Shown: one piece after another, positions 1-9,480 of the stretch
How the letters are laid out: every line of letters begins with the position of its first letter
How positions within the stretch are numbered: the first letter of the stretch is position 1
The notes under the pieces: model-generated
Seen by the model: only the letters and a program-made list of their open reading frames with translations
Database searches by the model: none
Told to the model about the DNA's origin: nothing
Source: Clostridia bacterium
GTDB taxonomy: Bacteria; Bacillota; Clostridia; Christensenellales; CAG-138
Reading direction: 5' to 3'
Length of the DNA: 64,000 nucleotides
Assembly: GCA_017509785.1 (NCBI GenBank)
Contig: JAFWOT010000028.1
Span: 80,488-144,487 of the forward strand
Translations under genes and position numbers: made by a program

Positions 1-1374
1 CAGGAGCAGCCTTGCCGCGAAGCCGATCGCCGCGGCTGCCGCCCCGCAGGGGAGTATCCCGCGGAGCAGACCCGAATAGTATTCGCCGAGCCTGACCCCC
101 AGTTTGCGCCTGAAGATGAGGTTCATCACGATTATATCACCGACGGCGATCGAGATAAAGGTCCCTATCGCCGCGCCCTCGAGCGGGCGCCAAAGTATCA
201 GCGCGACGGTGAGCGCGATATTGAGCAATACTACCGCGAGCTTCAGGAACGCCTGCTCCTTATGCTCGTTCTTCGCCCAGAGCATCTGCGAGCCGACGGC
301 CTGCGTAAGCGTGAGCGAGTACGCGCTCATAAGCAGTATCGCGACGAAGTAAGCCCCGGTGTACTCCTCCCCCGCCCAAAGGGATATGAACTCCCTTCCG
401 TTCACGAGGAACGCCGCCCATATGAGCAGGAGCGCCGTGAATATCATCCTGCCGACGCGGATCATCTCGCGGGTAATGGCTTTGGAATCACCGCCCGATT
501 CCACGAGCCGCACGACTCCCGGCATCAGCACGCCGGTGAACGCGCTGCCTATCGATTGGAAATACTGCACCACCTGCGCGCCCACCCCGTAAACCGCGAG
601 TATCGTTGAAGAGGCCGCCACCAGCGACCCGATGAGCACCTGATCGACCGTCGCGTTCAGCTGAGTGGCGATCATCTGAACGAATATCAGCGAGGAGTAG
701 GTGATTATTTCCTTTATAAAGCTCGGCTTGATCCCGCGGAACATCGGGCGAAGGCCGATCCCGTACCGAACGTACAATAAGTAGAAAGCGCGGCAGAGCA
801 CCGTCATCGCAAGATTCACGCAGACTATCCCGAGGCTCCCGAAGCCGAGCTCCAGCGCGGCGAAGGTCAGCCCCATGCGGAGTATTATCTGGATTATCGC
901 GGCCCCCCTCGAAACGTAGAACCTTTCGTACGCGGGTATGACGTTATTGGAGGAGGCCGTCCCGAGGGTGACGGCGGAATTCAGCATGGTTATGAACAGG
1001 AGCTTCTGCCCGAGGGCCGACTCCTCCGCCGTGAGGCCCTTCGCGAAAACCGCCGGGAATATGAGGACGAGCACGGCTCCGATGATGACGCACAGCAGCG
1101 CGACGGCGGCATAGAATACCGTCGAGACGCCGAAGAATCTGCGCTCGCTCAGAGCGTCGCCGTTCGTGCGGTACTTCGCGATGTATCTCGTCACCGCGTT
1201 GCCGACGCCGAGATCCAAAAGGAGCAGATACGCGTTCACGGCTGTCACGAGCTTGAATACCCCGTACTCCGCCCGGCCGAGCGTCCTTATTATGAACGGG
1301 GTCAGCAAAAGGGTCGAGAGTATCTCGAGTATCATAAGAACGTATGAAAGAACTACTCCCGCCCTGCGGTTCAT
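1..1374 (-). CDS. Wzx/MATE-like lipid-linked oligosaccharide flippase, 3' end beyond the window
   Basis: The last gene of the polysaccharide operon. 458 codons are visible from the start ATG; the C-terminus lies beyond the left edge. The translation begins MNRRAGVVLSYVLMILEILS and continues as alternating hydrophobic segments with a short motif IIRTLGRAEYGVFKL in the first 50 residues, which is the usual N-terminus of polysaccharide flippases of the MATE/MOP superfamily. The expected role is to turn undecaprenyl-diphosphate-linked repeat units across the membrane for polymerisation. It lies 22 bases downstream of the acyltransferase gene and is read in the same direction, which supports the assignment. 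Substrate specificity cannot be read from the sequence. Confidence 0.85.
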   Translation of the reverse strand, partial: MNRRAGVVLSYVLMILEILSTLLLTPFIIRTLGRAEYGVFKLVTAVNAYLLLLDLGVGNAVTRYIAKYRTNGDALSERRFFGVSTVFYAAVALLCVIIGAVLVLIFPAVFAKGLTAEESALGQKLLFITMLNSAVTLGTASSNNVIPAYERFYVSRGAAIIQIILRMGLTFAALELGFGSLGIVCVNLAMTVLCRAFYLLYVRYGIGLRPMFRGIKPSFIKEIITYSSLIFVQMIATQLNATVDQVLIGSLVAASSTILAVYGVGAQVVQYFQSIGSAFTGVLMPGVVRLVESGGDSKAITREMIRVGRMIFTALLLIWAAFLVNGREFISLWAGEEYTGAYFVAILLMSAYSLTLTQAVGSQMLWAKNEHKEQAFLKLAVVLLNIALTVALILWRPLEGAAIGTFISIAVGDIIVMNLIFRRKLGVRLGEYYSGLLRGILPCGAAAAAIGFAARLLL

Positions 1375-1396
1375 GCCGACCGTCCGTTCCTCACAA

Positions 1397-1939
1397 TCAT
1401 TTTCTTTGACCTATCTTCCTGCACGGGACTCCCACGCAGATCGAGTTGGGCTCGACCTCTCCCTTTACGAGAGCCTTCGCGCCGATCACGGCTCCGTCGC
1501 CTATATGGGAGCCCTTCAGCACCGTAACGCCGGCTGCGAGCCAGCAGTCGGAGCCTATCGAGACCGCCTCCACCGAATTGGCCTGTTCCCTTATGAGCCT
1601 GCCCGCTTCCATGCCGTGATCCTGATCTATGATGAAGCATCCTGCGGCTATGAGGGTGTTTTGCCCGATGCGGACTCCCCCGTCCTTCGACGAGTAGATG
1701 ACCGTATCCTTCCCGACATTGGCTCCGTCGCCTATCTCGATGAGCCCGTCCCCGTAGAATAAGCACCCGGGGTATATCGTCACTCCCCTGCCGAGGCGCA
1801 CGTTCGTATTTATGAGGGTGATATCACCAACGAGCGAAAAATCCTTATGCGGGCAGGAGATCCTCCTGCGGAAAACCGCCTTGCGGTACTTCCTCGTTAC
1901 GGCCTTTGCGATCCTGTCTATGAATAATAGAATGCTCAT
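1397..1939 (-). CDS. Hexapeptide-repeat O-acyltransferase of the polysaccharide operon
   Basis: A 180-residue left-handed beta-helix acyltransferase, probably O-acetylating the repeat unit with acetyl-CoA. Hexapeptide turns are visible from about residue 50 to 170 (IGDGANVG, IGQNTLIAAG, IGSDCWLAAG, IGDGAVIGAK). A likely catalytic histidine is His108 in the motif DQDHG, as in serine and maltose/galactoside acetyltransferases. The C-terminal PNSICVGVPCRKIG is the standard end of the family. The ATG start overlaps the stop of the upstream glycosyltransferase in an ATGA (1936..1939), so the two are translationally coupled. The acceptor sugar is unknown. Confidence 0.88.
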   Translation of the reverse strand: MSILLFIDRIAKAVTRKYRKAVFRRRISCPHKDFSLVGDITLINTNVRLGRGVTIYPGCLFYGDGLIEIGDGANVGKDTVIYSSKDGGVRIGQNTLIAAGCFIIDQDHGMEAGRLIREQANSVEAVSIGSDCWLAAGVTVLKGSHIGDGAVIGAKALVKGEVEPNSICVGVPCRKIGQRK

Positions 1940-3093
1940 ACGCTCTCCAACACCTTTTTCAGATCCTTCGCGAAATCTTCGGAGAGCCTGCGGAGCTCCT
2001 CCCTCGGATCATGCCCGTCGTTTACGTCGACCCGCATTATGGCGTCTGCGATGCTCTGCGGGGTCTGCTCATCATAATAGCCGATACTGCCGCCGATCGC
2101 GGAGGTCTCGACGGCGGGCACCCTCACCGAGACGACCCTCAGCCCGTTGGAGAGATACGAGAGTATCTTGCTCGGGAAGGAGGTGCCGCTGAACGCGGCG
2201 TCGGGGATCTGAGTGCTGAGCCCGATGTCGCAGCTTTGAAGGAAGCGTTTATAATCCTCTCCTTGAAGGAGTCCGTCGTAAGTCAGCTTCGCGGCGCTCC
2301 GTTTTGAGACTTCTGCGATCATCGCTTTGATCTCCGCCGTGTCTTTTTCCGTGCCGAAGCCGATTATATGCACGTGATGATCCTCCGGAAGCTTTTCCGC
2401 CGCAAGCACCGCCGCGGCCGCGCCGCCCTTTCTCGGATCGAACGTCCCGGCGTAAACGCAGTGGATCCTTCGTTCGCCCGGCATATTTCCGAATTTTATA
2501 ATATCGAGCTTGGGTTCGCTCCTGTAAACGCCGTGGACTATGGCCTCCGGCCTGCCCCCGGGGTTCACCTCGGGGCTCAGCAGAGCGGTCGGCAGTATGT
2601 AAGCGTCCGCCATGCGCATATGTCTCAGTTCCCTGCGGCGCAGTTTACGGTCGCCGTTGACGTCGGAATAGATCTCCTCGGCTTCGAGAATGAAGGGAAC
2701 TCCCATGCTGCGGAGCTTTCTCAGCACGTGAAGGGAGCTGAGTGAATGGTAAACGACGACCTTGTCCCCCTTCTTTATACCACGGGAGATCTCCCGCCTT
2801 ATCTTCATCTCCGAATATCGGAGAAGCAAACCGCGGACGAGCTTATATCTTGACGAATACCTGTCGAAGAAGCGGATGGGAACGCCGTTTATTTCCCCAC
2901 GCGAGGCGGGGCTTTTAGTCAGCAGGCCCGTCCTTTCGTTTATCTCGCACAGCGACCAGACCTCGACCTCATGCCCGAGATCCTTCATGACGCCTATCAG
3001 GTAATCCATCTTCGATATGGCGGCCGGGGCGAAAAGCCGTTCCGCGTTTCTGTGCGGGTCGCTGTAGTGCGCGACGTAGATGATCCTGCTCAT
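1936..3093 (-). CDS. Glycosyltransferase (GT4-like, GT-B fold)
   Basis: A 385-residue protein with the outline of a GT-B glycosyltransferase. The N-terminal half holds a donor/acceptor Rossmann-like start (MSRIIYVAHYSDPHRN). The C-terminal half has YAGTFDPRKGG, followed by a region SGTSFPSKILSYLSNGLRVV that matches the conserved nucleotide-sugar binding segment of GT4 enzymes. It presumably adds one sugar to the lipid-linked repeat unit on the cytoplasmic face. It sits between the polymerase gene (20 bases upstream) and the acyltransferase (overlap). The classical E-x7-E pair is not clear here, so the family assignment is less firm than for the GT at 4200..5411. Confidence 0.8.
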   Translation of the reverse strand: MSRIIYVAHYSDPHRNAERLFAPAAISKMDYLIGVMKDLGHEVEVWSLCEINERTGLLTKSPASRGEINGVPIRFFDRYSSRYKLVRGLLLRYSEMKIRREISRGIKKGDKVVVYHSLSSLHVLRKLRSMGVPFILEAEEIYSDVNGDRKLRRRELRHMRMADAYILPTALLSPEVNPGGRPEAIVHGVYRSEPKLDIIKFGNMPGERRIHCVYAGTFDPRKGGAAAAVLAAEKLPEDHHVHIIGFGTEKDTAEIKAMIAEVSKRSAAKLTYDGLLQGEDYKRFLQSCDIGLSTQIPDAAFSGTSFPSKILSYLSNGLRVVSVRVPAVETSAIGGSIGYYDEQTPQSIADAIMRVDVNDGHDPREELRRLSEDFAKDLKKVLESV

Positions 3094-3113
3094 AACTGCA
3101 AAAAGCTCCGTTT

Positions 3114-4199
3114 CTATATAAGCGGTTTGGCCCAGAAGAACGTGTACGGGGTCACCCCGTAGCTGTGAACGGTCGAATAGAAGAAGTATGCGACGAACGC
3201 CATCTCGACAGCCGTCCGCAGGAATTCATAGCTCTTCTCGCCGGATTCGTACTGCAGGCAAATGGGGATAAGCACCATATAGCTCCAGTCGAAGTACATG
3301 CCTATGCGGAAGAATTCTGCTATGCTGATGGAAGCCGCCTGGAAAATGAGGCCTATCGCCGCGAGGTTAAAAAGCGCCTCCCTGTGCGGGACCTCCTCCA
3401 CCACGGAACGGCGGTAACGCAGACAGAATACGAACATCAGCGACTGTATAATAAAGCCCGAGGCCGTCAGCCTCGCCGTGCCCTCGGCATAGCTCGCGAC
3501 CCTCGCATCCATTAGCTCGTCGGGAATGTTATTAGTCATCCACGAGCCGAGACTGTCCCGGAATATGAGTATGACCATGAACGCGAAAAGGCCCGCAAGC
3601 AGCCCCTTCCAACCGAGCTTGAGCTGCGCTATCGGGTACGCGGCGAGAAACACCCACGCCGACCTGTGGAACCTGCTCGCGAGGAATACGAGCAGCAGGA
3701 AAGGAATGAGCTTCCTCTTGACGAGGAAATAGTAGCTCACCATAATGACGCCCATCGCGAGGGCCTGCCGGAGGCCCGTCATGGAGAAGAAGAACATTCC
3801 CATGCAGTACACGTAGAGCATGGAGAAAACGTAATCAGGCGATTCCCAGTAGCAGACAAAAGCAACGCCGAGAAGGTATATGAGCGAAACGAACGCGAAC
3901 CATGCCTGCACGTTCGGTATCAGGCGTCCGAACCCCCATGAGAGCACGTAGAACTCCGGCTCCTTCTGCATGGAGATGAGCTTCCTTACTCCGCTGAATT
4001 CGGTTTCGAGGAAGGAGTTGAATTTCTCCGAATAGCGGACGGTGTCCGCGCCGACGGTCACCCCGCGAAGGCCGGACATTACGAGCAGCACCAGTATCAG
4101 CAGCACGAGGAATATGGGGCGGTTTGCCGTGCCGAACGCCGTTCGGACAAGCAGCCCCAGCAGAAGCATTATTCCAAGCACCAATACCGGTATCGCCAC
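3114..4199 (-). CDS. EpsG/Wzy-like polysaccharide polymerase membrane protein
   Basis: 361 residues, almost entirely hydrophobic with about ten membrane segments. Near the N-terminus is GLRGVTVGADTVRYSEKF, the characteristic motif of EpsG-type polymerases (R-x(n)-VGxDT-x2-Y-x2-F). In this setting the protein would polymerise flipped repeat units on the outer face of the membrane. The start is a GTG at 4199, immediately after the TGA of the upstream glycosyltransferase (4200..4202). No better-placed ATG precedes the motif. It lies among glycosyltransferase genes, with the flippase at the end of the operon, which is the normal gene content of a Wzx/Wzy-type cluster. Confidence 0.82.
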   Translation of the reverse strand: MAIPVLVLGIMLLLGLLVRTAFGTANRPIFLVLLILVLLVMSGLRGVTVGADTVRYSEKFNSFLETEFSGVRKLISMQKEPEFYVLSWGFGRLIPNVQAWFAFVSLIYLLGVAFVCYWESPDYVFSMLYVYCMGMFFFSMTGLRQALAMGVIMVSYYFLVKRKLIPFLLLVFLASRFHRSAWVFLAAYPIAQLKLGWKGLLAGLFAFMVILIFRDSLGSWMTNNIPDELMDARVASYAEGTARLTASGFIIQSLMFVFCLRYRRSVVEEVPHREALFNLAAIGLIFQAASISIAEFFRIGMYFDWSYMVLIPICLQYESGEKSYEFLRTAVEMAFVAYFFYSTVHSYGVTPYTFFWAKPLI

Positions 4200-5411
4200 T
4201 CAATTACCCCGATCCCCGCCCGTGAGTCTGCGGTAAATATCGCAGATCCGGGCGATATTGCTTTCCATTTCGAAATTACGCTCCGCGAACTCGCGGCATC
4301 CGGCGCGATAATTCCCGGCGCCCTTCTGCCTTATCCGCGAGACAGCCGTCATCACCGTCTTCGGAGAGGCGTCCTCTATCACCTCGCCGCATCCCTCGCC
4401 CGCAAGCTCGGGGCTTGCGGTCGAATCCAATACGATGATCGGCGTCCCGCATGAGAGCGCCTCCGCCGAGACCTTGCCGAAGCTCTCCTCCGGAGAGAGC
4501 GAGATGCATGCGTCGGCGGCCGAGTACCACTCGGCGAGCCTCCTCTGATCGTCCGTCACGGGGACGTTTATTATTTCCCCGGCGTCGTATCCGGCGGGCA
4601 GACCCCCTATGAGGACGAGCCTCATATCTTCGGGGAGCGCCTCCGAAAGGGCTTTCAGCTCGTTCAGACCCTTTGCGGCAGTCCAGCCGTAGGACACTCC
4701 GAGCAGTATGAATTTGCCCTCAAGCCCGTACTCCTTCCGGATATCCGACTGAGTCGGGCGGAACACGTCCGTATCCACCCAGTTATAAACGCGCTCGATA
4801 ATATCGGCGTTCTTCAATATGCTGCGCTTCGCCTCGCCGGTTATCCAATCCGAAACGCCTATGACGGCAAGCTTATCGAGCGATCCGAACCATTTTTCCT
4901 TATCGGCGAGCATTCGGGAGGATCGGTCGAAAAACCAGCTCGGTATGTCCTTTTTGAGCCTCGGGCAGCTTCCGCAGGCCTTTTCCCACCCGAAGCACCC
5001 GTCGACGGTATAGTGGCAGCACCTGCCCGTGAACCACCAGCAATCATGCAGGGTAACGACTGTCGGCACCCTGTTTTCGGAGAGCCACCCGAAGAGCATC
5101 GGGAGATCTATGAAATTCCCGTGCAGGTTGTGAAGGTGGACTATATCGGGTCTCTCCTCCTCCAACCGGCGAAGGAATCTCCGCGTCGCCGGTCGCGAAT
5201 GATACCCCGGATCGCCGAAGAGCCTCGCTTCAAGAGAATGGATCCTGACGTCCGCGGGGCTGCCGACGGCTATCGTGCCCTCCCCGCCAAGGCCGGCGGG
5301 GCATGCGGTCTTCGACTCTATGCCGTGTTTTTTCAGCCCCTCGTCGAGCTGCAGGGCCGTCCTGCCCGTGCTGGACTTCGCGTATATGGCGTTGATCCTT
5401 ATGACCTTCAC
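4200..5411 (-). CDS. Glycosyltransferase, GT4 family
   Basis: 403 residues. The start was set at GTG 5411, which forms a GTGA overlap with the stop of the upstream gene (5408..5410); longer versions would begin inside that gene in another frame. The protein begins VKVIRINAIYAKSSTGRTAL. It has VHLHNLHGNFID and a Cys-rich stretch (HDCWWFTGRCCHYT, later CGSCPRL) typical of colanic-acid type GT4 enzymes. The E-x7-E donor motif is SPEESFGKVSAEALSCGTP near the C-terminus. Expected function is a retaining glycosyl transfer from a nucleotide sugar during repeat-unit assembly. The sugar is not determinable. Confidence 0.87.
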   Translation of the reverse strand: MKVIRINAIYAKSSTGRTALQLDEGLKKHGIESKTACPAGLGGEGTIAVGSPADVRIHSLEARLFGDPGYHSRPATRRFLRRLEEERPDIVHLHNLHGNFIDLPMLFGWLSENRVPTVVTLHDCWWFTGRCCHYTVDGCFGWEKACGSCPRLKKDIPSWFFDRSSRMLADKEKWFGSLDKLAVIGVSDWITGEAKRSILKNADIIERVYNWVDTDVFRPTQSDIRKEYGLEGKFILLGVSYGWTAAKGLNELKALSEALPEDMRLVLIGGLPAGYDAGEIINVPVTDDQRRLAEWYSAADACISLSPEESFGKVSAEALSCGTPIIVLDSTASPELAGEGCGEVIEDASPKTVMTAVSRIRQKGAGNYRAGCREFAERNFEMESNIARICDIYRRLTGGDRGN

Positions 5412-6700
5412 TTCTTCTCCTCCGCGCAGGCTTCGAGCGCGGCCTTCAGCCGCCCCTGCATGATCGGCCTGCTGTGGCAGCGGGCTCCGCACTCCCATGC
5501 CTTAAGGCCGTATCCGCGTATGGCGCCGGGGTCGGCGAGCAGCTCGCGCAGCCTCGGCAGGAGCTCTGCCCTATCGGTCACGACGACCGCCGCGCCCTGG
5601 TTCTTAAGATGATCTATCGAGGCTATCCCCTCCGGCCCGACGGCGAGTATGCACCTTGCCGCCTTCATGTAGTCGACGAGCTTAGTCGAGAACGAATGCC
5701 TGACTATGCCCTTCGACTTCGGCGTGCAGCCGTCCGTGAAAACGAGAACGTCCGCATCCTCCTGTATGGCGGGGATCATATCCCCGGGAACGCCTCCCAT
5801 GTTTTTCACGGCGGGGAGATCGAACGCGCGGGCTGCCCTCTTTGAGAGGGCGTCGCGGGTGTAAATGCGAAGCTCCGCCTCCTGCCCGCCGTGCGAAAGC
5901 TCCTCGAGCGCTTTCCCGAGAGCCGCGAGAGTCTTCCATCTGCCGTTGTAGATGTTGCCCGTGTACGTAAATACGACGGGCTTGCCGGGGGAGCTCTTCA
6001 CCGGAGGCTCGCCCGTAAAAACCGCTCCCTTCGTCAGGACGCCGCAGTCGATCCCGAATATCCTGTCGTACTCCCGCTTCTGCAGCTCCGTCATGACGAA
6101 GACCTTTTCACAGCTTTTTATCATGCGCTTCATGCCCGGGCGCTTCATGAGCCTGTCGATCCAGTAGAGGGGCGAGAGCCTGAACTGCCTGAGCGTATAA
6201 ATATCGTCGCCGATGAAGCCCACGACCGGCCTGCCGGTGTATTCCATTATGAAGCGGGCGAGCCTCGTAAGGTACATTGAATCGTAGAGGGGTTGGAATA
6301 TGACGTCCGGAGCGAAGTCGTCTATGAATTCCTTCAATTCCCTTCCCGCGGGGCGGCCTATGCGCCATATGAGCTCCCTCGCCCAATAGAATATCCTGAG
6401 GCGCGATCTGCGGATGACGTCAAAGCGGCCGCGCTCGCGGGCGGTCATAACGTCGCCGGAGCCGGCCCCGCCCTTTACGACCTCATGCCCCGAGGGGGCG
6501 CTTTTGTCCCTCAGGTTCCTCAACAGGGATTTTTCGTCTATCTGGAAACAGCGCATGGCGAGCTTGTTGTTCGGCTCGCCGCATTGGCAGTAGATATTTG
6601 CAAGCTCCACGCCCTCCATCCCCTCGAAAAAGTTGGAGAACGTGCTTCCGAAGCTGTTGCTGTTATCCCAAGGCGTATTTGAAAGAATCAGTACCTTCAT
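5408..6700 (-). CDS. Probable glycosyltransferase (GT-B type, divergent)
   Basis: 430 residues. The N-terminus MKVLILSNTPWDNSNSFGST and the C-terminal block FSTKLVDYMKAARCILAVGP fit a GT-B glycosyltransferase whose C-terminal domain binds the nucleotide sugar, but overall similarity to named families is low by eye. A middle region GKPVVFTYTGNIYNGRWKTL marks the start of the second Rossmann domain. The gene follows the GT2 gene by three bases and overlaps the next glycosyltransferase by GTGA. The context (polysaccharide operon) carries most of the weight of the call. Confidence 0.72.
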   Translation of the reverse strand: MKVLILSNTPWDNSNSFGSTFSNFFEGMEGVELANIYCQCGEPNNKLAMRCFQIDEKSLLRNLRDKSAPSGHEVVKGGAGSGDVMTARERGRFDVIRRSRLRIFYWARELIWRIGRPAGRELKEFIDDFAPDVIFQPLYDSMYLTRLARFIMEYTGRPVVGFIGDDIYTLRQFRLSPLYWIDRLMKRPGMKRMIKSCEKVFVMTELQKREYDRIFGIDCGVLTKGAVFTGEPPVKSSPGKPVVFTYTGNIYNGRWKTLAALGKALEELSHGGQEAELRIYTRDALSKRAARAFDLPAVKNMGGVPGDMIPAIQEDADVLVFTDGCTPKSKGIVRHSFSTKLVDYMKAARCILAVGPEGIASIDHLKNQGAAVVVTDRAELLPRLRELLADPGAIRGYGLKAWECGARCHSRPIMQGRLKAALEACAEEKK

Positions 6701-6703
6701 TTT

Positions 6704-7732
6704 TCACCCGATGATTTTTGAGGCCGCGAGCACAGCAAGATATGAAAGCCCGCGAAGCCGCAGCCTTTGCAGGATGAATACGAGCCTTATGAAGAGGCGC
6801 TTGACCTTCCCGTCAAAATATGGGTACGACACGTAACCCGAGGCGGCCTTCTTCACCCTTTCGGCGGAGAGTATCTCGCGGACGCGCTTCCCCCCTTCGG
6901 GGGCGGATGCGGCCTGACAGGCGTACATCACCGCGTTCCGAAGATAGAGCGAATCCGTATAGCCCATGCAGCTTTCGGGGCAGTTTTCCGATACGAACGC
7001 CCTCGCCTGCCTGTCGATATAGTCAATGATATCCATAAAGGCGGGGTCGAACGTGCCCGTGATGCTTCCGTCGCGCTTTCTGTATCTCAGCGTAGGGCTG
7101 TCAACGAAGGCGATGCTGCGGGCGTGAGCATAGTAACGGAGATTGAATACGATATCCTCCGCCGTATACCCCTCCGGGAAGCGGACGCCGTATTCGCGGA
7201 TGAGGCTCAGCCGATACAGATTCGAACTGGCGCGCCACGCCCTGCCCCTGCCCATGAGCACCTTCACGGCAAACTCGCGCGGGTCGTCGGTCAGTTCCCC
7301 CTTGGGGATGTGCAGGCATTCGACCCGGGGCTCGCCCGAATCGAAGAATTTAACGTATCTCAGCGGGATGACTGCGTCGACGGTTTGCTTCATCGCGCCG
7401 AGGCCGAGCTCCAGAGCGTTCGGCTCAAGTATGTCGTCAGAATCGAGGAATAACACGAACCTGCCCGCGGCGGCGTCGATCCCTGCGTTTCGCGCGCTTG
7501 AAAGACCTCCGTTGGGCTTATGGATGACGGAAATGCGGGGATCTGCGTCCGCAAGCTCGTCGCAGATCGCGGGAGCGTTGTCGGGGGAGCCGTCGTCCAC
7601 AAGCACGATCTCCCAATCCGCAAAGGTCTGGGCCTTAACCGAATCGACCGTTTCACGCAGGTACTTTTCCGTCTTATACACGGGTATGACGACCGATATC
7701 ATCGGAGTCGCTTTTGATTCTTTTCCGCTCAT
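6704..7732 (-). CDS. Glycosyltransferase family 2
   Basis: 342 residues with a GT-A fold. The N-terminus shows PMISVVIPVYKTEKYLRE, then VDSVKAQTFADWEIVLVDDG, and the DXD-type metal/nucleotide-sugar site in LFLDSDDILEP. A C-terminal amphipathic or hydrophobic end (LFIRLVFILQRLRLRGLSYL) may contact the membrane. I chose the ATG at 7732 because it overlaps the stop of the fusion gene upstream (ATGA, 7729..7732); six further upstream codons are open but lie within that gene. It would add a sugar with inversion to the growing lipid-linked oligosaccharide. Confidence 0.9.
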   Translation of the reverse strand: MSGKESKATPMISVVIPVYKTEKYLRETVDSVKAQTFADWEIVLVDDGSPDNAPAICDELADADPRISVIHKPNGGLSSARNAGIDAAAGRFVLFLDSDDILEPNALELGLGAMKQTVDAVIPLRYVKFFDSGEPRVECLHIPKGELTDDPREFAVKVLMGRGRAWRASSNLYRLSLIREYGVRFPEGYTAEDIVFNLRYYAHARSIAFVDSPTLRYRKRDGSITGTFDPAFMDIIDYIDRQARAFVSENCPESCMGYTDSLYLRNAVMYACQAASAPEGGKRVREILSAERVKKAASGYVSYPYFDGKVKRLFIRLVFILQRLRLRGLSYLAVLAASKIIG

Positions 7733-9480
7733 ATCCCCATTGCTCCGCAAATGATATCGTTGACCTTATCGACGTCGAATATCTCCTCGGCGAGGATGCG
7801 CCCTTTCGCGCCCATTTCGGCAGCGGCGGCGGGATCCGCCGCGAGCCTTTCCATTGCTTCGGCGAGCGCCTTCACGTCCTTTACGGGGACGAGGAGACCG
7901 TTCACGCCGTCCTTTACCGTTTCGCGGCAGCCGGGTGCGTCCGTCGTGATAACGGCGCGCCCGCAGGCCATGGCCTCAAGCACGGTCTTCGGGGTGCCCT
8001 CCCTATACGAGGGGAGCACGAAAACGGAGCACTGCGCGAGGTACGGGCGGACGTCCTCCTTAAATCCGAAATACTCTACGCCCGCTTTTATATAGGGTTC
8101 AATGTCGCCCGGCTTCAGGGCCGAGGGGTTGGTATCAAACGGGCCGACCAGCATGCACCTTGCCCCGGGGATCCTTTCGAGGATCAGCTTCGAGGCTTCG
8201 AGGTACTCCATGACGCCCTTGTCGCGTATGAGCCTTGCCGTGCAGAGGAAGCTCGCCCCATCGGGAAGGGGCGTGACCGTGAACCTTTTCGTGTTTACGC
8301 CGGAGCCGTGCAGCATCACGACGTTCAGTCCGCTTATCATGCCGCCCGAGCGGAAGAGCTCCACGTCGCTCCCGTTCTGGAAGAACACCGCGCGGCTGCC
8401 CCTGAGGGCCGCCCTGTATTCCGCCTTCATAAGGGCGCGGATGCAGCGGGTCTTCAGATCCTTCCGCATGAATATGGAGCCCGCCCCCGCGATGAGCGGG
8501 TAGACCTCCTTTATTTTGAGGCGCCTCGCGGCGAGGCCGCCGTAAATGACCGTCTTTGCCTGGAAAGTGAAGAGCTTATCGGGCTTCAGTTCATGCAGAG
8601 TCCTTTTGACGGAGCGATAGGTTTTGACGTCGGCGAACGGGTTCGCGCCGTTGCGCTTCACGAATATCCGCCTGTACTGCGCGCCCAGTTCCGCGAAACG
8701 CTCCCGCCACTTCTCCTCCGGCTCGTTGCCGCAGGCGACGACCTCGCACCCGCGGGCGATGAACGCCTTTATCATATCGGCGCGGAACCATATGAGCGAT
8801 GGCGTGTGGCTGCAGAGTATGACTACCCGCGTACTCTTCCTTCCGCCCTCCTCCGCGGCATTTCCTTCGACAATGCCTTCGCCGCGAATGGCGCTTATGA
8901 AGGAGCCGAAGAAGCATCTGCAGTCGAGAGCGAAGCTCATGTTTTTGACGTACTCGCCGTCGAGCCTCGCCTTTTCGGGGATCTCGAGCTCGTCGCGGCC
9001 GCTGATCTGCGCGAGGCCGGAAAGCCCCGGACGCACGTCGTTTGCGCCGTATTTATCCCTCTCTGCGACGAGATCGTCCTGATTCCAGAGCGCGGGGCGC
9101 GGGCCGATGAAGCTCATATCGCCCTTGAGTATGTTGACGAGCTGCGGGAGCTCGTCGAGCGAAGTCCTCCGCAGGAACCTTCCGACGCGGGTGATGCCGC
9201 GCGTATCCGTTAAAAGATGAGTCGGCACGTCGTGCGGAGCGTCCGCCTTCATGCTGCGGAATTTGTAGAGTTTGAAATACTTTTTGCCTCTGCCCACCCT
9301 CTTCTGTGTGAAGAAGACTCTGCCGGGGTCGTCGATCTCTATCGCGGCTGCAATGAGCAGGAACGCCCATGAGGTCAGGACAAGCCCCAATACGGCAAGG
9401 ACTATATCGAGTATTCTTTTGATTGATCGATTGTACATTCGGTATCTGCCCGGGCTGCTTTCGGCCGGAGGAGGCGTCAC
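7729..9480 (-). CDS. Fusion: polyprenol-phosphate phosphoglycosyl transferase + GT4 glycosyltransferase
   Basis: 583 residues in two parts. Residues about 18-200 are a small monotopic phosphoglycosyl transferase (bacterial sugar transferase family, as PglC/WcaJ). They show a membrane-re-entrant helix, FFTQKRVGRGKKYFKLYKFR, the catalytic Asp-Glu dyad in SLDELPQLVNIL (Asp109-Glu110), and FIGPRPAL. After a 15-20 residue polar linker, residues about 218-583 are a GT4 enzyme with LCTARLIRDKGVMEYL and the E-x7-E block YREGTPKTVLEAMACG. The first half should start the repeat unit by moving a sugar-1-phosphate to undecaprenyl phosphate, and the second half should add the next sugar. The start is GTG 9480 in a GTGA overlap with the dehydratase gene; ATG 9438 is an alternative. 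Confidence 0.88.
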   Translation of the reverse strand: MTPPPAESSPGRYRMYNRSIKRILDIVLAVLGLVLTSWAFLLIAAAIEIDDPGRVFFTQKRVGRGKKYFKLYKFRSMKADAPHDVPTHLLTDTRGITRVGRFLRRTSLDELPQLVNILKGDMSFIGPRPALWNQDDLVAERDKYGANDVRPGLSGLAQISGRDELEIPEKARLDGEYVKNMSFALDCRCFFGSFISAIRGEGIVEGNAAEEGGRKSTRVVILCSHTPSLIWFRADMIKAFIARGCEVVACGNEPEEKWRERFAELGAQYRRIFVKRNGANPFADVKTYRSVKRTLHELKPDKLFTFQAKTVIYGGLAARRLKIKEVYPLIAGAGSIFMRKDLKTRCIRALMKAEYRAALRGSRAVFFQNGSDVELFRSGGMISGLNVVMLHGSGVNTKRFTVTPLPDGASFLCTARLIRDKGVMEYLEASKLILERIPGARCMLVGPFDTNPSALKPGDIEPYIKAGVEYFGFKEDVRPYLAQCSVFVLPSYREGTPKTVLEAMACGRAVITTDAPGCRETVKDGVNGLLVPVKDVKALAEAMERLAADPAAAAEMGAKGRILAEEIFDVDKVNDIICGAMGI

